From Diphasiastrum complanatum (taxonomy: Eukaryota; Streptophyta; Lycopodiopsida; Lycopodiales; Lycopodiaceae), in contig CM055107.1 of the NCBI GenBank assembly GCA_029204225.1, positions 47,872,585-47,936,584 on the forward strand: a DNA stretch of 64,000 nucleotides, read 5' to 3'. Within the stretch, counting starts at the first letter, position 1, and each line of letters begins with the position of its first letter. A program made the translations under genes and the position numbers. The notes beneath the pieces were generated by a model that did not search any database, had not been told where the DNA came from, and worked only from the letters and a program-made list of their open reading frames with translations. Shown here piece after piece: positions 58,415 to 64,000 of this stretch.

Positions 58415-59344
58415 AGACTTCTTGATCTCAGCTCTTCAAAAGATGAATGTTGATCTTCATGAAAGACAACATCTCTACTTTCAATAACTTGAGAAATAGA
58501 GAGTACAAAGACTCTATAGGCCTTTTTGGTGGATGAGTATCCAACCATGATCCCTTTGCATGCACTAGGATCTTCCTTATTCCTTGTTTCCAAGGGAATA
58601 TGGGCAAAGCATATGCATCCAAAAACTCTAAGGTGATCAACCTTAGGCTTCTTCAAATATAAGATTTCATATGGTGACTTTCCTCCAAAAGCTATATGTG
58701 GGAGCCTATTGCAAAGATAATTTGCACAATTAATGGCTTCTCCCCAAAAATGTTTGGGCAAAGATGCCTCAATTCTCATAGATTTTGCACATTCACATAG
58801 AGATCTATTCTTTCTCTCGGCCACTCCATTTTGAGATGGAGAATAGGCACAAGAGAACCCTTTTTTAATGCCTTCAAGCTCACAAAAATCATGAAATTTA
58901 TTGGAGATATATTCACCACCTCCATCACATCTAAGAGCTTTAATCTTGAATGAGAATTGCTTCTCTACATAAGCTTTGAAAATAAGGAAATGATCAAGCA
59001 CCATAGATTTAGAAGCAAGAAGATATATCCAAGTGAATCTTGTGAAATCATTAATGAAAGTAACAAAACAAGTGGCTCCTCCCTTGCTTATAGTTGATGA
59101 GAAATGCACATCCGAGTGGATTAACTCCAAAGGATGCTTGTTTTTCTATAGAATGTCTTGTAAATGGCTTTTTGTGAGATTTAGCAATAGCACAAGCCTC
59201 ACAAGGCTTGATCTTCTTGGAGAATGACTTTGTCAAGCCAATAGCTTTGGCCTCTTTGGATTTGTAGTTGGGATGTCCCAACCTCCTATGCCATAATTCC
59301 TCCATAGAGAGCTTGTTCACAAGAGCAATATTACAAGAATTCAC
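58369..59344 (-). pseudogene. Ty1/copia integrase, frameshifted
   Basis: The pre-integrase part (59051-59344) has ELWHRRLGHPN and CEACAIAKSHKKPF, the HHCC zinc site. The core (58369-59130) has MELIHSDVH (first Asp), IKALRCDGGGEYIS (second Asp) and SPSQNGVAERKN (catalytic Glu), followed by HFWGEAINCANYLCNRLP. Frame changes separate the zinc part from the core and the core from RT. The zinc part lies within the 225 bases lost from the left copy. Confidence 0.9.
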
Positions 59345-59358
59345 ATATTCATTTGGAT

Positions 59359-60699
59359 CTAGTTTATAGATGCCTCTAAATTTAGATCCAAATGCAGTAT
59401 CTCATCATTATTCTTGATAGTACAAGTATCAACTTTGAATTTTACATCAAGGCCGTTATCAAGAAATTGGCCAACACTAATGAGATTCTTAGTAAGCTTA
59501 GGCACATAAAGCACTTTAGAAAGAGAAAGAACTTTAGAGGATGCAGGCTTTAAGGGAATGTTCCCTATGCCTTCAATAGGACATTCAAAATCATTTGCAG
59601 TGTATATTGATTTCTTGACTCTGTCATAAGGTGCAATAGAAGAGAAAGAATCCTTGGAGCTACACATATGTGAAGAGGCTCCACTGTCAATATACCACAA
59701 GCCGTCCTTCTTGAAAGGAGTGGATGAGAAGCTAGAGACCATAAGAGACCCCTCTCCATCACTTGCAATAGTGTCTTCCTTATCATTGGTGATGTTGGCT
59801 TGCTTGAGTTGATTATTCTTCTTGAAGCAATTGGTGGCATAATGGCCTTTATTGCCACAATAAAAGCACTTGATCTTCTTCTTCTTGAGCTTGGATGATG
59901 AAGCATTAGAGGAATCATCTTCCTCCTCATCTTTGTCTTTGGATTTGGCTTTGTTCTTGCTTGAGGATTGTTGAAATTGGTTCTTGCTCCTCCCTTTGTG
60001 CTTGTCCTTGGCAAAGAGGGCTTTGCCATCATTATGAGTGAGAGAAAGCTTGTTCATCCTCAAGAGCTTGTACTCTTGTCTTGATTCTTCATAAATTAGC
60101 ACATTTTGGAGAGCCTCCAAACTTGGTAGCTCCTCCTTAATGGCATATGATTGGACAAGGTTATCAAATTCACTTCTCAAGCCATTGAGAATGACTTGGA
60201 CTAGCTCATTTTGATTAATGGAATCACCAATGCAAGCAAGCTCTCTATGAATATCTTTTACTCTCAAAACATAACTAGATGCACTCTCATCACTCTTTTG
60301 GCTACTTTGAAAGATTTGATTTCTAAGAGTGAGGAGCCTAGAGGTGTTCCTAGCCTCATAGATAGTCTTGAGGCAATCCCAACCTTCTTTGGCTGTTGTA
60401 CAAGTACCTATCTCCCTCAATATCTCATTAGAGACATTCATCTTAATGTAGTGGAGAGCCATCCTAGATCTCTTTTTGTATTTTTGAACCTCTTGAAGAA
60501 CTTGTGGTTCTTCTTCAAGGCCAAGAACTATGTCCATCACATCTTGAAGGATCAAGATGGACTCCATCCTCATCTTCCAGATTGAATAGTTTGAAGTGGA
60601 CAATCTTTCACTTGGTTCCAACAAAGATAAACTCATTGAAGCCATTTGAAGTGAAGAAAACTCAAATGATGAACAATAAATGTTGCTACACACTCTCAA
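59359..60699 (-). CDS. Ty1/copia gag-protease
   Basis: The open frame has 446 residues; the likely true start is the later Met in MASMSLSLLEP. Capsid: LSTSNYSIWKMRMESIL, ALHYIKMNVSNEILREIG, CLKTIYEARNTSRLLTLRNQ, VLRVKDIHRELACIGDSI. A Lys/Asp-rich linker precedes one zinc knuckle, CFYCGNKGHYATNC. Protease: GLWYIDSGASSHMC with the D-S-G active site, then VLYVPKLTKNLISVGQFLDN. It stops after an out-of-frame tail (DLNLEASIN), so pol is reached only by a frameshift, here a mutation. It provides the full reference for the gag missing from the left arm. Confidence 0.93.
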   Translation of the reverse strand: MRVCSNIYCSSFEFSSLQMASMSLSLLEPSERLSTSNYSIWKMRMESILILQDVMDIVLGLEEEPQVLQEVQKYKKRSRMALHYIKMNVSNEILREIGTCTTAKEGWDCLKTIYEARNTSRLLTLRNQIFQSSQKSDESASSYVLRVKDIHRELACIGDSINQNELVQVILNGLRSEFDNLVQSYAIKEELPSLEALQNVLIYEESRQEYKLLRMNKLSLTHNDGKALFAKDKHKGRSKNQFQQSSSKNKAKSKDKDEEEDDSSNASSSKLKKKKIKCFYCGNKGHYATNCFKKNNQLKQANITNDKEDTIASDGEGSLMVSSFSSTPFKKDGLWYIDSGASSHMCSSKDSFSSIAPYDRVKKSIYTANDFECPIEGIGNIPLKPASSKVLSLSKVLYVPKLTKNLISVGQFLDNGLDVKFKVDTCTIKNNDEILHLDLNLEASIN

Positions 60700-60856
60700 T
60701 AGGATCCAATAATGAAGTACTATCTCCTCCTATGAAAGATCTTGCAACTATTTGTGAATTGATTCTCACTAGCTACTCAAATCTCTTTAAAACAAGATCT
60801 ATTTCATATCAAATGATGGAATATAGACAAAGTTAGGAACATTTACTCTTAGCATG

Positions 60857-61210
60857 TGTGAAATACACTAAGTAACCAAATTTGACTCAAACTCACTGAT
60901 ATTGCATGAAACAAATCGGCTATAATCTCAGAACAATGTCTAAATCACTTATAGATGAGATTGGTAACATACAACTGTGAACAGAGATCTAACAAGCAAT
61001 CTCTTGACCAAACCAAAAGTGTCCACCCAGGTCTAGGTTCCCTACCTAACCCTCTTCAAAAGCTTATAACTTCTGATTGGCTCAACCAAATGGAATGAAA
61101 CTGATTGCATCAGAAACTAGACAAAAATAGCTTCAAAACAAGCTATCAAGCAAGATAAATAGATCAAGAATGAGAGAGAACTCTCAATCTGAAATTGGAT
61201 ATTCCTCACA
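60857..61210 (-). repeat. LTR-like segment of 354 bases, family uncertain
   Basis: Plus strand begins TGTGAAATACAC and ends ATATTCCTCACA, giving TGTG/CACA ends. It sits where the 5' LTR of the copia element should be and is followed by cgtgtt, completing CACACGTGTT. Its sequence does not match 56042-56668. It may be a solo LTR or the 5' LTR of a mosaic element. Confidence 0.45.
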
Positions 61211-61496
61211 CGTGTTGGTTATTAATATAAAATTCAGTTACATTGGCAATCCACCAAAAATTTGGTAAGATCATGGATCAAAACATAAATTACACAGCCA
61301 TTTCTAAGGCTGATTTACTTATCAAGCCTCTCGGTAGTCCATTTTGGGTGGACTGGGACCCCTTCGGCTATGGCTATACAACCCAAATTTTTTGCCGATC
61401 ACACTAAGTAAGTAGCATATTTGATGAAATAACATGTCATTTCTTCTCTAGTTTAGCCCCATTTAGCATGTCAAAAAATCGGCTAACATTTTGGCA
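61211..61496. repeat. End of a long gypsy LTR
   Basis: Resembles 8930-9196: shared cattctaaggctga, accccttcggcxatggctata, tcacact and finally aaatcggctaaca at 61496. After it comes ttttggcaacatctactgggga, which could be a PBS for a plus-strand element. The LTR ends are TGTTAG/CTAACA, so orientation is ambiguous. Confidence 0.55.
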
Positions 61497-62748
61497 ACAT
61501 CTACTGGGGATGTGGTCCCCACATAACGGACCCAATCGAACTGATGTTTGTGGCAAAACTTCTCTTCAACTGTTGTAGACAGGCTCAGTACACAATAATG
61601 TGTAATGCTAACTGCTCGTGGGGAAGTTAATGGTACTAGTTGTACCCGCTTCATCCATTGGGCATGGAGTCTAGTTTCAGCAGTATCCAGGGCCATCGAT
61701 TAAGCCATTGAATCACGCAGCAACAGATCATTATAGTACCTGCATCATACCCATCCCGTGCACCTAGATCGGCTTCCACTCCCATCAAATTTCACTATAT
61801 GCCCATCTCAAATCCATGCACTTTGGGGATATGAGAATGCAATTTCTTTCTACAAAATGACAATTGATGGATGCATTTTATATTAGAACATGTCTAGATG
61901 TGTACTCAAACCTCAAGTGGATGCAATAGGTCTATTGTCTCACTTTTTCTCAAGAATTTATATCTCTCACTCACTTCAGAGACTCATGATTGATTTAATC
62001 AATGAAACTTCTCCGATGCTAACTTTTCTATCTTTTCTTTTTTAGAAAGACTGAATCATATATATATACATATATCATGCTCACAATATACATATTTTTT
62101 CCCAACCATCATTTTCATCTTTTTTTTTTTCAATCTCAAACTCCTAAATCATACAATTATGCTCGTTTTTAGACAACATAGAGGATATGCCCTCTTTCTC
62201 TCTTTTTTTTTTTTTCCTTTTTTTTTTCCAATTTTTTTTTTTTGAAATACAAATTTTTTCATACACATATATACACAACAATCTCCTACTCACTTATATC
62301 ATTTACTTCTCTCAGTTTTTCATATCTCTCCTCATGTTCCTATTCAAACAGTTATGCCCTGGTAACAATGCAATGGGTAATGCCCATCAAGTCTGTTCCT
62401 AAGTTCATGCATAATGCAGGTAGAGATGAATGCCATTTTTCAAACTTGCAAGAGATGAATCAATCAAACCATGTCTAATATGATGCTCAGATAATGGTGA
62501 GTAGTTGATGTATCCTTTCTCATAAGGAAAATTATCTAAACGCTTGACTTACCTATTATACAAAAGACAAGAAAACCATCCATACGTTGAACTTTTTTTT
62601 TTCAATCGATATAAATAATGAAATAGCAAAATAATCTATCAACAAAACTATGAATAGATAGACAAAAATAGAACTCAAATTAAATTTACAGTCTCTTACC
62701 CCCTTGGTGGAATCCAAGGGTAAGAATGGATGGTTTCATAATCATTTA
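61497..62748. other. Unassigned sequence with poly-T tracts
   Basis: No gene recognised. T-rich runs occur at 62116-62128, 62205-62230 and 62234-62243, with TA-rich sequence at 62057-62080. On the minus strand these are A-rich, as in a region downstream of the protease fragment. A minus frame at 61463-61696 crosses the LTR end and is not supported. Confidence 0.4.
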
Positions 62749-63940
62749 CTACCCATTATCGATTTTGTTGTTAGTGTACTCGTCATCTGGTTCCATTCTA
62801 TCATATGCACTGGTTTGTCTTCCCATGTTCTTTTCTAAATCATCAAAATGATCATACTCAAGGTAGGAAGGTAAGAGATTCAGATCTGTATTTGAATTTC
62901 CTTGATGACCATGACTCTGAAGGTTTTGATGTTCATCTAGATTATGAGAGTAGTAATGCAGGTTTTGATTCTGCAATCTCGAACATTTCTCCTACCCCAT
63001 ACGATTCACTATTGTTGTCTACAATTATTTCTGTTCTAGGAGATGCAATGCCTCATTTGTCATTTCGATTGGTTGATTGGGAGTACAACCTAGTTGGGCT
63101 AGGAGGGTACCTTGCCTCTATAGCTTTCTCACAGTCTGAATCATATCCAGATAGTTCATTATCCCAATGGAATATTTTCACTGGCACCACTTGGCTTTCT
63201 TTAAATAATTCTTGTATACCAAAAAGTTCATGATCAAAGACATCAGATGCAGTATATCTAGCATCCTCCCTACTCTCATAATTTGTTGGGCCTAGATTCA
63301 TGGATTTGACTATGGGGAGATAATCATCAAGGCCTATCCATACTATTTCATGCACCTCTGCATGGTTCAAGCTGCTTTCGCTATCCTTGTCATGAGGTAC
63401 AGTTCGATTGTGTTCATCATCATCTGTATCAGTTCTTGAATCATCATTAGACACTTCTTCCCATTCTGAAAAGGGTATAGGGGCTCTTTATGACTGAGGG
63501 GTCTCGGGGTATCCATCAACTACCACTCGGCTCTTCCCTCTACCAAAAATCAGTAGTCCTGCAGGAATGTCTATTGTGCAGTCACTTAATCGTAACCAAG
63601 GCCTCCCTAATAGGAGAGAATAGCTCTTATAGCCTGCCAGCATTCTCATGACATAGAAGTCCACATTCACAGTCTTTCCAACAATTGCAATAGAGACAGA
63701 TCTCATTTCTCCTTCAGGTTTGACAACAGAGTTGTTGGCCAACTTCAAGGCAGTCAATTAAGTGGGCTCCGGGTCTATTCCAAGTCTGTCTGCCAATTCT
63801 AGGCTTACTATATTCACCGCCAATCTTGCATCTACCGTAGCTTCTTGGATAACTAAACCATCTATAGTGACATCAACTTTGGGAAAATATCGGTCTACTA
63901 TGTTGTTGTCCACTTTTCCTATCAATCTACCAAACCTCAT
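62749..63940 (-). pseudogene. Ty3/gypsy protease region and acidic spacer
   Basis: One minus-strand frame, broken by in-frame stops at 63758-63760 and 63488-63490. The first part reads FPKVDVTIDGLVIQEATVDA then RLAVNIVSLELADRLGIDP, and the second YSLLLGRPWLRLSDCTIDIP. This is the pattern of plant gypsy aspartic proteases (xxxVDxGAxVNIxxxxxAxxLG ... LLGRPWL). The catalytic D-T/S-G is D-A-R here, so it is probably inactive. An acidic spacer (HEIVWIGLDDYLP, IFHWDNELSGYDSD) and a second piece (62749-62976) follow. RT is not seen. Confidence 0.7.
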
Positions 63941-64000
63941 GTACTATACTATTCCACATTTTCCAAAAGTGTATATTCAAATGCTTTTAGACTAATATAA
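63941..64000. other. Window edge
   Basis: Continuation of the gypsy fragment is likely beyond the window. Nothing more can be supported. Confidence 0.3.

Larger units (their letters stand above)
50283..59634 (-). repeat. Right arm of the giant inverted repeat
   Basis: Mirror of 14052-25718. It contains the gypsy relic in reverse (50283-55730) and the copia element, with gag and extra pol sequence not in the left arm. It has no insertion at the site corresponding to 20353-23378: the sequence runs through caggctattccaaaatgaag without a break. Confidence 0.9.
56042..60856 (-). mobile_element. Near full-length Ty1/copia element, decayed
   Basis: Order on the minus strand: short leader, gag, protease, integrase, RT, RNase H, polypurine tract, 3' LTR. 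Three frameshifts break the single reading frame. The 5' end meets an LTR-like segment (60857-61210) that does not look like the 3' LTR by eye, so its true 5' LTR is missing or replaced. Confidence 0.85.

Noticed and set aside
61463-61696. 77-residue minus-strand frame as a gene
   Set aside because: It runs across an LTR end and has no recognisable content.
62187-62478. Phe/Ser-rich frames
   Set aside because: They derive from poly-T tracts and show no protein-like features.

Overview
The window is nuclear DNA of a land plant with a large, repeat-rich genome. The evidence is GT-AG introns, plant-type transposons (Ty1/copia, Ty3/gypsy, CACTA/TNP2), degenerate TTTAGGG telomere-type repeats, an alpha-expansin remnant and a PIF-like bHLH remnant. 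It is AT-rich and gene-poor. I could not identify the species, and no host gene in it is convincingly intact.

Layout. 1-3.7 kb: decayed host genes (PIF-like bHLH with an in-frame stop, frameshifted and C-terminally truncated alpha-expansin), a copia scrap and a degenerate telomere-like array. 4.4-9.2 kb: minus-strand gypsy gag fragment, primer-binding site (PBS) and a probable 3.9-kb LTR. 9.4-14.05 kb: two minus-strand copia relics. 14.05-25.7 kb: left arm of a very large inverted repeat, holding a 5'-truncated copia element, a gypsy relic and, inserted in it, a well-preserved non-autonomous copia element (20353-23378; 650-bp LTRs, PBS, 5-bp target duplication) that carries an unrelated 258-residue reading frame. 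26.2-31.3 kb: CACTA-derived fragments and a spliced transposon-associated gene with two small lesions. 32.4-34.8 kb: gypsy gag with three zinc knuckles, a large CT/CA microsatellite and a short-motif cluster. 34.9-50.3 kb: inverted copia scraps, an unrecognised intron-containing gene relic, and a rearranged zone in which a 2.9-kb segment and a 570-bp segment each occur twice, with a four-copy tandem array of a PBS/LTR junction. 50.3-59.6 kb: right arm of the large inverted repeat. Its copia element (56.0-60.7 kb) is longer than the left copy and retains gag, protease, integrase, RT and RNase H. 60.9-64 kb: LTR ends and a minus-strand gypsy protease fragment.

The window is best read as a transposon graveyard shaped by nested insertion, long inverted duplication, microhomology deletion and template-switch-like duplication. 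The arms predate the non-autonomous copia insertion, because the right arm has the uninterrupted site. The most unusual items are that non-autonomous element, the roughly 9-kb inverted arms (a possible hairpin RNA source if transcribed through), and the tandem PBS array. All homology calls come from reading motifs by eye; no database search was run.
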